A stretch of DNA of 59,929 nucleotides from Xanthobacteraceae bacterium (GCA_019746355.1 JAIESC010000105.1:1-59929), one strand, 5' to 3'; positions 45,805-54,688 are shown, counted from the stretch's first letter. The notes: a model not told the origin generated them from the sequence alone. Numbers and translations: made by a program.

Positions 45805-46787
45805 CTCGCGGCGTCAGACCCATTCCGGCATTCGCTTGGGGTTTGACCGAAGCGCGTCCGGAACGCCTTGTTGAAATGCGACAGGTCATTGAAGCCTGAC
45901 CGGTAGGCGACCTCGGAAATGCTCAAACCCCGGCGCCCCGGGTCGCGTAGCGCGATGCGGCTGGCGTCGAGCCGGTTTTCCAGAAGCCATCGGCCGAATG
46001 TCTGACCGGTTCTCCTGAACCGCAGTTGCAACGTTCGAACCGAGATGTTGAACCGCGCGGCGACCATCGTTGCGGAAAGCTCGGGATTGGCGAGCTGCTG
46101 CCGGCAGAACATGAGAAGCGCGGCGAGTTGCAGTTCAGGCCCGGCCATGCGCGCCGTCGTGTCGCGGGCGATCGACAGCGCCAGCAGATTGAAAAGATTG
46201 CCGGTGAGAACATCGATCTCCAGCTCGCGAAGCTGATGCGTGGTGTTCGCAAGCTCGAGCAGATGCTGCCGGATCAGCGCGGCGAACGGCGATTGCCTGC
46301 GGACCTTGAAGTTCGATGCATTGCGCAGCGACGGGGCGAAGGCTTCGAGCGCGTGTTTGGGAACCACCGCAAGCACGCGGCTGACCGGCTGCGGAAAGAC
46401 GACGCGAAACGGCTGCTGGCCGTCGACGATCGCGATCTCGCCGGGATCGAGCAGGAGATCCTCGTTGTCCTGGCTGATGTGGCAGCGGCCGCCGTATTGC
46501 AGGCTGATGAGATAGTTGTCGGCCGGGGCGCTGGCGAGCAGTCGCTGGTTGCGGACAATTTGATGGCTGCTTGAATCGAATGCGGCAAACCGGAACGCGG
46601 CGAATTTCCGGCCGGAGATGCGCGCCCGGAACCGTTCCGGAGGCGCTTCCGTCGCGACATTCAGCACCGTTTGGCAGACGACCTCGCGCCAATACGAGAA
46701 GCGTTCGCCGGGACTGGCCGACTCCGTTGTCCAAGAAACGACTTCAGGGGAAACCACTTCAGGGGGGATCATTTCAGAGTTGAACAT
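45801..46787 (-). CDS. AraC-family transcriptional regulator
   Basis: 328 residues. The N-terminal sensor domain is of the AraC-binding-like type (RFSYWREVVCQTVLNV and LLLDPGEIAIVDGQQPFRV), and the C-terminal double HTH begins FNISVRTLQLRFRRTGQTFG with the second helix pair SISEVAYRSGFNDLSHFNKAFRTRFGQTP. The extreme N-terminus contains a short duplication (PEVVS twice). It ends convergently over the small secreted gene by four bases. Target genes unknown. Confidence 0.88.
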   Translation of the reverse strand: MFNSEMIPPEVVSPEVVSWTTESASPGERFSYWREVVCQTVLNVATEAPPERFRARISGRKFAAFRFAAFDSSSHQIVRNQRLLASAPADNYLISLQYGGRCHISQDNEDLLLDPGEIAIVDGQQPFRVVFPQPVSRVLAVVPKHALEAFAPSLRNASNFKVRRQSPFAALIRQHLLELANTTHQLRELEIDVLTGNLFNLLALSIARDTTARMAGPELQLAALLMFCRQQLANPELSATMVAARFNISVRTLQLRFRRTGQTFGRWLLENRLDASRIALRDPGRRGLSISEVAYRSGFNDLSHFNKAFRTRFGQTPSECRNGSDAAS

Positions 46788-47031
46788 TTCAGAGGGCCCA
46801 TTTCACAGGCGGCCGTTGCAATTAACTCCCGATGCGGAGCGCGCGCCTGGCTCAGGGCGTCGCATTTTCGTTTTCAACCTACCTCTTTACGCGCGGCGCC
46901 AAGACCGTCGCCTCGCCAGCCGGTAGAAGAACCGGATTGTTGCAGACCAAAAAACCCTGACGGATTGCTTTATTCCAGCCGATTTCGAAATAGCCGCGGG
47001 CCGCGGCCAGCGGTCGCAGTCATCCGATCGA

Positions 47032-48222
47032 ATGATGCGCAGCGTCCAGACGTCTGTCCGAAAGCGTTTCGTTGACGCGGAGCGTGAGATGCCCGACGCC
47101 GAAGCGCTCTCCAGCCTGATCGCCGAAATTTACGACGCGGCGCTCGATTCGACGCGATGGCCCGGCGTGCTGGCCAAGGCCGCCCGCTTCCTGCCCGGGC
47201 TCTCGGCGGTGATTTACGCCAAGGACGCCGCCAACAAGGCGGGCAACGTCTACTACGACGACGGCGGGATCTCGTCGCACTACAAGGCCATCTATTTCGA
47301 GGAATACGTCAAAATCGACCCGGCCAACGCAGGGCATTTCTTCTCCGACATCGAGGTGCCGGTTTCCACGACCGATATCATGCCCTACGACGAGTTCGCC
47401 GACACCCGGTTCTTTCGCGAGTGGGCCAAGCCGCAGGGGCTCGTCGATTTCATCAGCGCGCCGCTCGAACGGACGGCCAGGAGCGCGGCGCTGTTCGGTA
47501 TTTTCCGCGGCAAGGAGCACGGCGTCATCGACAATGAGGCGCGGCGGCGCATGCGGCTCATCGTGCCGCACGTGCGGCGCGCGGTGCTGATCGGCAAGGT
47601 GATCGATCTCAGGACCTTGGAGTCCGCGACGCTCGCCGACACGCTCGATGGCATCACCGCCGGCATGGTCCTCGTCGACGCCCGCGGCCAGGTCGTGCAC
47701 GCCAATGCCGCCGGTCACGCCCTGCTGGTCGCCGAGGATATCCTGCGCGCGCCCGGCGGACGGCTGTCCGCCGCCGATCCGCAGGCCGATCAGGCCTTGC
47801 GCGAGGTGTTCGCGACCGCCGGCAGCGGTGATGCCGCCGTCGGCACGCGCGGTGTGGCGATCCCGCTGCGCGGGCGCGACGGACAGAGCCACGTCGCCCA
47901 TGTGTTGCCGCTGACCTCGGGCGCGCGGCGGCAGGCCGGCGCGGTCTACGCGGCGGTGGCGGCGGTGTTCGTGCGCAGGACCCAGCTCGAAGCGCCGGCC
48001 ATGCCCGAGGTGATCGCCAGGCTCTATGGCCTGACGCCGAGCGAATTGCGCGTGCTGCTCGCGGTGTTCGAAACCGGCGGCGTCGCCGACCTCGCCGCGG
48101 CGCTCGGCATTTCCGAGGCCACGGCGAAGACCCACCTGCGCCGGCTGTTCGAGAAGACCGGAACCAGGCGCCAGGCCGATCTGGTCAAGCTTGTGGCCGG
48201 CTTCGCGGTGCCCGGCGGCTGA
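47032..48222 (+). CDS. LuxR-type HTH transcriptional regulator with PAS-like sensor
   Basis: 396 residues. An N-terminal region of about 190 residues (LSSLIAEIYDAALDSTRWPG at the start) resembles the sensor part of rhizobial LuxR-type orphan regulators. A PAS-like part follows (LDGITAGMVLVDARGQVVHANAAGHALL), and the C-terminal GerE-type HTH reads LTPSELRVLLAVFETGG, ISEATAKTHLRRLFEKTGTRRQADLVKLV. There is no acyl-homoserine-lactone synthase nearby. It is 150 bases before an outer-membrane protein gene on the same strand. Confidence 0.88.
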   Translation: MMRSVQTSVRKRFVDAEREMPDAEALSSLIAEIYDAALDSTRWPGVLAKAARFLPGLSAVIYAKDAANKAGNVYYDDGGISSHYKAIYFEEYVKIDPANAGHFFSDIEVPVSTTDIMPYDEFADTRFFREWAKPQGLVDFISAPLERTARSAALFGIFRGKEHGVIDNEARRRMRLIVPHVRRAVLIGKVIDLRTLESATLADTLDGITAGMVLVDARGQVVHANAAGHALLVAEDILRAPGGRLSAADPQADQALREVFATAGSGDAAVGTRGVAIPLRGRDGQSHVAHVLPLTSGARRQAGAVYAAVAAVFVRRTQLEAPAMPEVIARLYGLTPSELRVLLAVFETGGVADLAAALGISEATAKTHLRRLFEKTGTRRQADLVKLVAGFAVPGG

Positions 48223-48372
48223 CCTGTGGAACCGTGCGCGCATCAACCGAAAGGGTGATGCGCGCGTGTGTGCTCTTGCCCGAGGGTCATGCGCGAGCAA
48301 ATCGGCGAAGTGTCGATTCCAGGCAAAGGCATCGTGAACCAGAAAATGCAGCGGAGCGGCTGGGAATTGAGA

Positions 48373-49716
48373 ATGCGCGATCGATCTAAGCAGACAATGA
48401 TTGTCGGACGCGCAGCGAAAGCGGCTGTTGCTTTCGCCTGCGCTTTATCCGCGGCTGTGCCGGCCGGCGCGGCTGACGTTGCGGCGATCGAAAAGGCGCC
48501 ACGCCTTGCCGTGCCATCGGCGAAGCGCTGGAACGCCGCGCTCGCAAGCGAGGTCCGTTACTACTCCTGGACCGGCACGCGCGGCTCGCCCAGCAACGTC
48601 AACGCCAACCCGGGCAGCGGCAGCCAGATCTACGTGCCGTATGCGATGCAGCTTGTCGGTGCGCCGAACGACCTGGTCAAGGTCGAGCTGCTCGGCCGCG
48701 GCGGCTGGGTGCGCTCGCGCCAGACCACGTTCGGCCTGAGCGGAGAGGTCGACACCATCACCGACACGGTTGCCAACGGCACCGTCACCTATCTCGGCCT
48801 CAACGGCATCCAGCCTATCGTCTCGCTCAACCTGAACGTCCCGACCGGGCGGGCGGCGCTGTTCGGAACGGCGATGAACGCCCGCATGGACCCGGACCTG
48901 GTCGAGATCAGCAGCTTCGGCGAGGGCTGGAACGTCGGGCCGACCGCGGGCGTCAACCTGCCGCTGACGCCGTCGGTGCTCGTGACGCTCGCCGCGGGCT
49001 ACACTTGGCGCGGAGCGTTCGACCGCGAAAATTCACTTACCGCGGTGGCCAACCAGCGCGATATCCAGAAGCTGACCCGGCTCGATCCGGGTGACGTTGT
49101 GACCGGCACGGCTTCGCTCGCCTATGCCAGCGGTCCGTGGACGGCCTCGATCGTCGGCACGGTCTCGGAGGAGACGACCAGCACGGAGAACGACGCGGCG
49201 CTTTACCGGGCCGGCCGCCGTTACCTCGCGAGCGGCACGCTCGGCTACGCCTGGCCGGAGCGCTACGGCGCGACCACGCTCACCGCGTCCTGGGCGCACT
49301 CCAACCGCAACGAAGTGCAGTTCCTCGGCGCGCAGGGGCTCGTCACCGAGCCGTTCAGCACCAACTCCACGCTCTATCGCGTCGGCCTCCAGCATCTGTG
49401 GCCGGTCGGGTCACTCTGGCTCGGGCCGGTCGCGAGCTTTCTCTACCGCGACAACAACACCTACGACGCCGCAACGCTGCAGTTCGTGCCGGCCAAGGAC
49501 CGCTACGCCGTGGGCCTGCTGGCGCGATACGCGGCAACCGACAGCCTCTCGTTCAACCTGCGCGCCGAGCACGTCTGGACCCGCGAAGGCGAGCGGGATG
49601 CGATCAACGGCCAGATGTTCAGCGTGCTGGCGAACGGCTTTGTCCTGAGCGACGCGGTGCCGGTGGTGAAAAGCACCGGCTGGCAATTGGCCGGCGGATT
49701 CAACGTCAGATTTTGA
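48373..49716 (+). CDS. outer-membrane beta-barrel protein
   Basis: 447 residues from ATG 48373 (ATG 48397 and longer starts also possible). A basic N-terminus and hydrophobic AAKAAVAFACALSAAVPAGA form a signal peptide cut before ADVAAI. The rest alternates polar and hydrophobic residues, with many Tyr/Trp/Thr-rich strands (GTLGYAWPERYGATTLTASW, SLSFNLRAEHVWTR) and ends in NVRF with the terminal Phe of BAM-inserted barrels. I cannot name the porin family. Its gene ends 16 bases before the next ORF, suggesting cotranscription. Confidence 0.75.
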   Translation: MRDRSKQTMIVGRAAKAAVAFACALSAAVPAGAADVAAIEKAPRLAVPSAKRWNAALASEVRYYSWTGTRGSPSNVNANPGSGSQIYVPYAMQLVGAPNDLVKVELLGRGGWVRSRQTTFGLSGEVDTITDTVANGTVTYLGLNGIQPIVSLNLNVPTGRAALFGTAMNARMDPDLVEISSFGEGWNVGPTAGVNLPLTPSVLVTLAAGYTWRGAFDRENSLTAVANQRDIQKLTRLDPGDVVTGTASLAYASGPWTASIVGTVSEETTSTENDAALYRAGRRYLASGTLGYAWPERYGATTLTASWAHSNRNEVQFLGAQGLVTEPFSTNSTLYRVGLQHLWPVGSLWLGPVASFLYRDNNTYDAATLQFVPAKDRYAVGLLARYAATDSLSFNLRAEHVWTREGERDAINGQMFSVLANGFVLSDAVPVVKSTGWQLAGGFNVRF

Positions 49717-49732
49717 GGAAGGAGACGATTTC

Positions 49733-50272
49733 ATGAAGATGCTCTTCAAGACGCTCTTTCACGCGTGCGCGGCTCGCGCACGCCGCCGGTGGCAGCCATG
49801 GCTCAAGCCGGGCGCGCCGTCGTGGGCGGCTGCCGCGATCATCCGCTCGGTGCCAGGCGAGCGCGACGACACCGGGGCGGCCCATACCGGGGCCTATGCG
49901 CGGCAATGGCAATGCGCGCTTCCGTCGGCCTTGGTCCGCGGCCTCAGCCGGGCGCGGCGACCGGACCGCAGGCTGTCGGCGGCATCTCTCTTCCACGGGG
50001 CCATGCTCATCGCGTTGTGGTCCACGCTGTTCGGCGTCGTCCCATCCGGCGCGCAGGCCCGATGCGCCGAGGGCCGGACGGCGGGCGGGCTCTGCGCCAA
50101 CCCGGCGCTGTCGCAGGCGATGCGTCAGACGGCGATTATCTTCTCGCAGCCGAAGATTTCCTACACGGCCTATCCGGTGATGCCGTCAGAGGACGCCCGT
50201 TTCCGCTATCCGCACGAGCTCAATCCCAATCCGCAGCAGCCGAGTGCGGTCGGCACGCTGGCACCGAACTGA
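49733..50272 (+). CDS. hypothetical exported protein with odd N-terminus
   Basis: 179 residues with a strong GGAAGGAG ribosome site 8 bases before ATG 49733. The first 90 residues are Ala/Arg-rich and unlike a normal domain. An internal ATG at 50003 would give MLIALWSTLFGVVPSGAQA, a good signal peptide, followed by a mature part with two Cys (ARCAEGRTAGGLCANPALSQ) and a Pro-rich end. The mature part is probably periplasmic. Either the long N-terminus is real or the gene starts internally. Confidence 0.55.
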   Translation: MKMLFKTLFHACAARARRRWQPWLKPGAPSWAAAAIIRSVPGERDDTGAAHTGAYARQWQCALPSALVRGLSRARRPDRRLSAASLFHGAMLIALWSTLFGVVPSGAQARCAEGRTAGGLCANPALSQAMRQTAIIFSQPKISYTAYPVMPSEDARFRYPHELNPNPQQPSAVGTLAPN

Positions 50273-50349
50273 GCGGGGGCTCGCGTGACTGCTCACGCGG
50301 CCGGGGGGCCGAAGGTAAACGGCGAGGGCCTTTTCGAAAGAAGACTGCA

Positions 50350-50784
50350 ATGCGTAACTTGATTGCTTTGGCTGTCGCTTTTGTCATGACCAGCCTTCTG
50401 GCCAGTGAGGCGTCGGCGGCCGTGGTTCAATTCACGGCGACCGTGGGACAGGTCCGCGCTGGCTGTTCGAAGGCTGGCGGAACGTTTGGAGTTCACGCGG
50501 ACGGCAGAGGCTATGGATGCACTAAGGCCAACTGCGATGGCAAAGGCGGCTCCTGCACGGTGCATTGTGACAACAACAACAGCTGTACCGGAACGACCCC
50601 ACCAGCACGTGCGCGGGCCACTGGGGATTTCATGAACATTCTGACCAACAGCAAGGCGTCCCCGGTTGCTGCCTTGCCTGCGGGTTCCGGCAGCATTCTC
50701 GACGGCTCCGGCGGATTCGCCACGCAGCGGCCCGGCGCGCCGGTCGGCGGCAGTCGGCCGACGTCCGCTCCGCAAATCCGCTGA
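50350..50784 (+). CDS. secreted Cys-containing protein of unknown function
   Basis: 144 residues. Signal peptide MRNLIALAVAFVMTSLLASE ends ASA-AVV. The mature part holds a Cys/Gly-rich block (GCSKAGGTFG, YGCTKANCDGKGGSC and VHCDNNNSC) with six Cys, then a disordered Gly/Pro/Ser tail. The block may form disulphides. It lies in frame between the barrel gene and the degenerate zone. No family recognised. Confidence 0.7.
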   Translation: MRNLIALAVAFVMTSLLASEASAAVVQFTATVGQVRAGCSKAGGTFGVHADGRGYGCTKANCDGKGGSCTVHCDNNNSCTGTTPPARARATGDFMNILTNSKASPVAALPAGSGSILDGSGGFATQRPGAPVGGSRPTSAPQIR

Positions 50785-51099
50785 GCCAAGCTTCAATCCG
50801 AACACGCACGGCCGCTACGCGCTTTCCTCCGGGCGCGCGGCGGCCTCCGCAAGGCTCGCTGTCATCGACGGCGAGGGCGGCGGCGAGCCGCGGGGCTGCT
50901 GCCTTCATCAGAAGAAGATTCTATCCGGCGTGAGGCCTTGCCGTTCATCAATCCGTGCCGCGCCCATTGACGTGAATGAGTTACCGCGGGCTCGGCAGCT
51001 CTGCTGCCGAATTACAGAACGGTCACTTTGCATTGCGCCCGCTGTGACATAGGTATCGAGCACCAAGAAAAGCAGACTCAGACCGGGGAGGAGCAGCCT
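50785..51099. other. intergenic region, start of degenerate zone
   Basis: 315 bases with no ORF of coding character. Its end holds a GGGGAGGAG ribosome site for the MFS remnant below. Confidence 0.4.
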
Positions 51100-51236
51100 A
51101 TGGCAGAACAAGCTGTCGTATCGGTTTCATACCTTCTCGATGAGCGCGGCCTCGGTCGTTTCAAATCAAGCTTCTCGTCTGGTCGTTCTTCCTGGTTCTG
51201 ATTGACGGCTACGATATCGGCGCCCTGTTGGCCTGA
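51100..51236 (+). pseudogene. truncated, frameshifted aromatic-acid MFS transporter start
   Basis: ATG 51100 after GGGGAGGAG begins MAEQAVVSVSYLLDERGLGR; one lost base near 51162 shifts the frame, after which QIKLLVWSFFLVLIDGYDIG continues to a TGA at 51234-51236. LDERGL...F-Q-I-x-L-L-V-W-S-F-F-x-V-L-I-D-G-Y-D is the N-terminal first helix of aromatic acid:H+ symporters (AAHS). Only about 45 of some 440 residues remain. Confidence 0.75.
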
Positions 51237-51367
51237 TGGTAGCGAATGGCGGGTCGTCGCTTTTGCTGGTCGGTGGGGATGCGGGCTCCGGCACCGCCCC
51301 GCACTCGAGCAACCGCTTCGTGTTGGTGCGCCCCACGCGGATTGCCCAGCAGAGGCTGCACCCTGGG

Positions 51368-51512
51368 ACGTGGACCCACTAACGCCCAGCCATAGCCTGA
51401 TCGACGCAAGCTGAACGAAAGCAAGCCGGTTCGCTGGCGGCTTGCCGTAGCGCATGGCGACCCGGCGACAGTGCTTGATCTTGTTGAAGAGCCGCTCGCC
51501 CAAATTTCGGGG
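51368..51512 (-). pseudogene. IS5-like transposase remnant (C-terminal piece)
   Basis: Reading leftwards from about 51512 the frame gives RNLGERLFNKIKHCRRVAMR followed by YGKPPANRLAFVQLASIRLWL. This matches the end of IS5-family DDE transposases (RNxIERFFNKLKxFRRxATRYDK...LASIRLWL), including the E of the DDE triad region. No intact upstream part, terminal repeats or target duplication could be found. Confidence 0.7.
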
Positions 51513-51700
51513 TCTTGAATCACGGCCGGGGACCCGGCCTCAACCGGTCCCGCTGGACAGCTCTTTGGGTCGCCATCCGCCCCAAAGGTACTCAATTACT
51601 CTGAGGCCAAGACATTGTTCCGCCGTCGCACTGGTCACGCGCTTGTGCAGTTGCAGCGACGGGGAAATGGAACTCCGGTCCGTATCCTCCGTCTTTTCTC

Positions 51701-51729
51701 TTGAATGCCCGCGGGGCGAGCACGAATAT
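51701..51729 (+). promoter_or_regulatory. candidate promoter of the RiPP precursor gene
   Basis: TTGAAT (51701-51706), 17 bases, GAATAT (51724-51729). Predicted leader about 27 bases, followed by AGGAGG (51749-51754) eight bases before the ATG. Best promoter-like pair between the degenerate zone and the precursor. Confidence 0.4.
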
Positions 51730-51762
51730 GGCGGTTGCTCGCAGGCATAGGAGGATTCTGCT

Positions 51763-52233
51763 ATGGCGCGCGCAAAATCAAATCCAAGGAGAAATCCTCG
51801 GCGGACTCTGCCACTGCTGGGTGCCGCTGGAGCGTCACTGGCGATGGTGGGCGGCTCCTCGGCCGCTACGCCCACGGCGGATGCAACGCCGCCGCGCGAT
51901 GATCCGCACTCCCTCATTATTCTCGACGAAGAGGAAATCTCCGACGTCAGCCTCGGGACGTTCTATGTGTTCGACCGGGAAAACGACGTCAGTCTGATCG
52001 ACGAAAAAGTAGCGGCCAGATGCGGTGGCTGCCGGGGTTGCGGAAGATGCGCCGTGGCTCGATGCGGCCGATGCGGCGGATGTGCGATAGCTCGGTGCGG
52101 CCGATGTGGCGGATGCGCCATAGCTCGGTGCAGATGCGGTGTCGGCATTGTTGGTTGTGCTCGCTGTGGCTGCAGTTGCGGAGGCGGCTGCACGCGCTGG
52201 AACGGCTGGGCCTGGGTCAACGTCTGCTGGTAG
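51763..52233 (+). CDS. TOMM/LAP precursor peptide with Cys-rich repeat core
   Basis: 156 residues. Residues 1-45 form a Tat-like start (twin Arg at 9-10 and 13-14, then hydrophobic TLPLLGAAGASLAMVGG, then Ala-rich). Residues 46-85 are an acidic leader with DDPHSLIILDEEEISDVSLG then TFYVFDRENDVSLIDEKVAA. From 86 the core is Cys/Gly/Arg: 18 Cys between 87 and 155, an 11-residue unit RCGRCGGCAIA repeated in tandem at 100-110 and 111-121, and a Trp-rich end (RWNGWAWVNVCW). A strong AGGAGG precedes the ATG. The two genes downstream are the cyclodehydratase and dehydrogenase that would convert Cys to thiazole, which supports the precursor call. Family membership is inferred from context and composition. 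Confidence 0.85.
   Translation: MARAKSNPRRNPRRTLPLLGAAGASLAMVGGSSAATPTADATPPRDDPHSLIILDEEEISDVSLGTFYVFDRENDVSLIDEKVAARCGGCRGCGRCAVARCGRCGGCAIARCGRCGGCAIARCRCGVGIVGCARCGCSCGGGCTRWNGWAWVNVCW
52060..52125 (+). repeat. 33-bp tandem repeat encoding the core unit
   Basis: Two adjacent 33-base copies (52060-52092 and 52093-52125) within the precursor encode the same 11 residues. They differ at four bases, all at third codon positions and all silent. Confidence 0.9.
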
Positions 52234-52399
52234 AGGCCGTGCGGCACGCGCGAGCTAGCCTTCGCTTGAGCTCGAGCGGTCCGTGGGGTTGCGAGACACG
52301 GGGTGTCATGGCCTGCTGTGATCGGCGTCGGTCCGCTGCGGCGAATGTGCTGTTGTCCGGACCGATTGCGATCGCGGCACGGACGCGTACGCTGATCTC
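52234..52399. other. spacer between precursor and cyclodehydratase genes, with hairpins
   Basis: 166 bases holding an imperfect palindrome at 52263-52278 (CGCTTGAGCTCGAGCG) and a small hairpin GACAC/GTGTC (52295-52307). These could partly stop transcription after the abundant precursor message; no T-run was found. Confidence 0.35.
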
Positions 52400-54661
52400 A
52401 TGACACGCAATCACCGGAACGGCCCTGCGTCGCGTAACCGCCAAGGCGTCCTGCGGTTCGCGCCAAATTTCACCGTCTATTTGCTGCCCCCTGACGTCGT
52501 GTGCCTCTATTCCGAGGACCGCAAGTTCTTTCTTCGCGGGGAGCTTTATTTTGCGCTGGCGTCTGCGATCGGAGCCGAAGGGAAGAGCATTGCCGAGCTG
52601 GTGCGTTCGCTGGCCCCGCCGTTTCCGGCCGGCAAGATCCGAGAGGCCCTGAAACGGCTGCTCGATCGGCGCTATTTGTTGCGGGCATCGCGCGCTTCGG
52701 CGGACACCGTGGCCGCCTATTGGGCGAGCCTCGGCCTCGCGCCCGAGACCGCGCGGCGGAATCTCCAGAACTGCCGCGTGAGCATCCAATCGATTGATGT
52801 GGAGGGTGCAAAGGAGCTGCGCACCGCTCTGGTTGCGTTGGGCGTTCGCGTCGTCCCGCGCTCGGCCGACCTGACGGTCACGCTGGTGGGCGACTATCTC
52901 GAAAAACGCCTGGTTGAGCTCAACCAGCGGCATCTTTCGGATCATACGTCGTGGCTGCTCGTCCAGCCCTCCGGCATTTTTCCCCTGGTGGGGCCGGTGC
53001 TCGACCCCGGCAAGAGCGCCTGCTGGAGGTGTCTCGCTGATCGCATGCGTCGGAACCGGGAGATAAAGGGGATGCTCAACCGCGAAGCCCGCTGCATCGC
53101 GGTTTCGCCGCTCGCCCGGACCACGCTCGGACAGAGCGGCATCCAGCTCGCGGCCGTCGAAATCGCCAAGGCGATCGCCACGGGCTTTCGAACCGAATTG
53201 AGCGATCACATCGTCAGCCTCGATCTGCTGGGCTCGACCATCGTCAAGCATCACGTCGCGCGTCGTCCGCAGTGCCCGAGTTGCGGTCGCAAAAGCCTGC
53301 AGAGCCCGCGTCGCGCGCCGGTGCCGATCAAGCTCGAGCCTGGCGGCAAGCTGGTGTTGACGAGCGGCGGCTACCGGAGCGTCACGCCGCGAGCGACGGT
53401 CGCCCGGTTTCGCCGGCATGTCAGCCCGCTCACGGGCGTGATTTCGCGGCTCGAGCGGGTCGAAGCCGACCTGCCTCTGAACACCAACTATCAGGCCATA
53501 CACAATTTTTCTGCACCGGCCCGGACCGTCGACGAGCTCAGGGCAGGGCTGCAGGGCGGCAGCTTCGGCAAGGGCAGCACGGCAGAGCAGGGAGAGGCCA
53601 GCGCGCTCATGGAGGCGATCGAGCGCTATTCCGGGATTTTTCAGGGCGACGAAATCAGGGCGACCAGGCGATTTGCGGATTTTCCGCGCGGTGACGCCAT
53701 TGGTCCCAACGACGTCCTGCTGTTCAGCGAGGCGCAATATCAAAAGCAGGCCGCGGCCGCACTGATCAACCCATTCGAGCCGCGATCAGTGCCGGAACCC
53801 CTCGACCGTTCGGCCGAGATCGAATGGTCGCCGGTCTGGTCTCTGCATGACCGGCGCTTCAAGCATCTCCCGACCGGTCTTTTGTATTTTTTCTACCCGG
53901 GTCCCGATCAGATCAACGCGGACTCGAACGGCTGCGCGGCCGGCAATACACTCGCCGAGGCCATCGTCCAGGGATTCCTTGAGCTGGTGGAACGCGATTC
54001 CTATGCGATCTGGTGGTACAACCGTCTGCCGCGGGTGCAACTGGATATCGCTCATTTCGACGATCCCTATGTCCGCGATCTGCAAGCGCAGCTTGCCGAA
54101 ACCGGACGCCGGCTCTGGGTGGTCGACATCACCAGCGATCTCGGAATTCCGAGCTTCGTGGCGTTGGCGCACTGGGTGAACGACGGACGGGAAAACGTCG
54201 AATTCGGTTCCGGCGCGCATTTCGATCCGCGAATTGCGCTGCTGCGTGCGCTCACCGAGCTCAATCAGTTCCTGTCGATCGGGCTGATGGGAGGCGGGGC
54301 CCGCAACAAATCGAGCCTCGATGGCGCCACGCCGTTTCGGCTCGAGGACCATCCCTATTTGATTCCGAACGGCCAACCGGCGGCCCAATACCAGTCCAAT
54401 CCGAAATTCAGCCGTCTCGATGCGCGCGAACAGGTGGCGGCCTGCATGCAAGTCACCGCGCGATTAGGCCTCGATTTTCTCGTCCTCGATCAGACCCGTC
54501 CCGACATCGACGTTCCCGTCGCCAGGGTGATCGTTCCGGGGCTGAGGCATTTCTATCGTCGCTTCGCGCCGGGGCGCCTCTACGAGGTCCCGGTCAAGCT
54601 TGGATGGCTGGACCGGCCCTTGCCGGAAAGCGAGCTCAATCCCCTTCATCCGCACACCTGA
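52400..54661 (+). CDS. fused TOMM cyclodehydratase (leader-binding module + YcaO)
   Basis: 753 residues. The N-terminal half (about 15-330) resembles the TOMM leader-binding E1-like partner: LRFAPNFTVYLLPPDVVCLYSEDR wing strands, then a zinc site with CWRC (about 213-216) and CPSC (about 293-296). The C-terminal YcaO domain (about 365-745) has the ATP-binding motifs STAEQGEASALMEAIERYSG, NGCAAGNTLAEAIVQGFLEL-VERDS and LRALTELNQ, and ends NPLHPHT. It binds the precursor leader and uses ATP to turn Cys into thiazoline. It sits 166 bases after the precursor gene and 27 bases before the dehydrogenase gene. Confidence 0.9.
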   Translation: MTRNHRNGPASRNRQGVLRFAPNFTVYLLPPDVVCLYSEDRKFFLRGELYFALASAIGAEGKSIAELVRSLAPPFPAGKIREALKRLLDRRYLLRASRASADTVAAYWASLGLAPETARRNLQNCRVSIQSIDVEGAKELRTALVALGVRVVPRSADLTVTLVGDYLEKRLVELNQRHLSDHTSWLLVQPSGIFPLVGPVLDPGKSACWRCLADRMRRNREIKGMLNREARCIAVSPLARTTLGQSGIQLAAVEIAKAIATGFRTELSDHIVSLDLLGSTIVKHHVARRPQCPSCGRKSLQSPRRAPVPIKLEPGGKLVLTSGGYRSVTPRATVARFRRHVSPLTGVISRLERVEADLPLNTNYQAIHNFSAPARTVDELRAGLQGGSFGKGSTAEQGEASALMEAIERYSGIFQGDEIRATRRFADFPRGDAIGPNDVLLFSEAQYQKQAAAALINPFEPRSVPEPLDRSAEIEWSPVWSLHDRRFKHLPTGLLYFFYPGPDQINADSNGCAAGNTLAEAIVQGFLELVERDSYAIWWYNRLPRVQLDIAHFDDPYVRDLQAQLAETGRRLWVVDITSDLGIPSFVALAHWVNDGRENVEFGSGAHFDPRIALLRALTELNQFLSIGLMGGGARNKSSLDGATPFRLEDHPYLIPNGQPAAQYQSNPKFSRLDAREQVAACMQVTARLGLDFLVLDQTRPDIDVPVARVIVPGLRHFYRRFAPGRLYEVPVKLGWLDRPLPESELNPLHPHT

Positions 54662-54688
54662 GATCCCATTCACGCTTGCGCGCGCGAC

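Noticed and set aside
52010..52200. Periodic GC repeats suggestive of CRISPR
   Set aside because: Tandem 33-bp codon repeats in an open frame with a ribosome site; no unique spacers.
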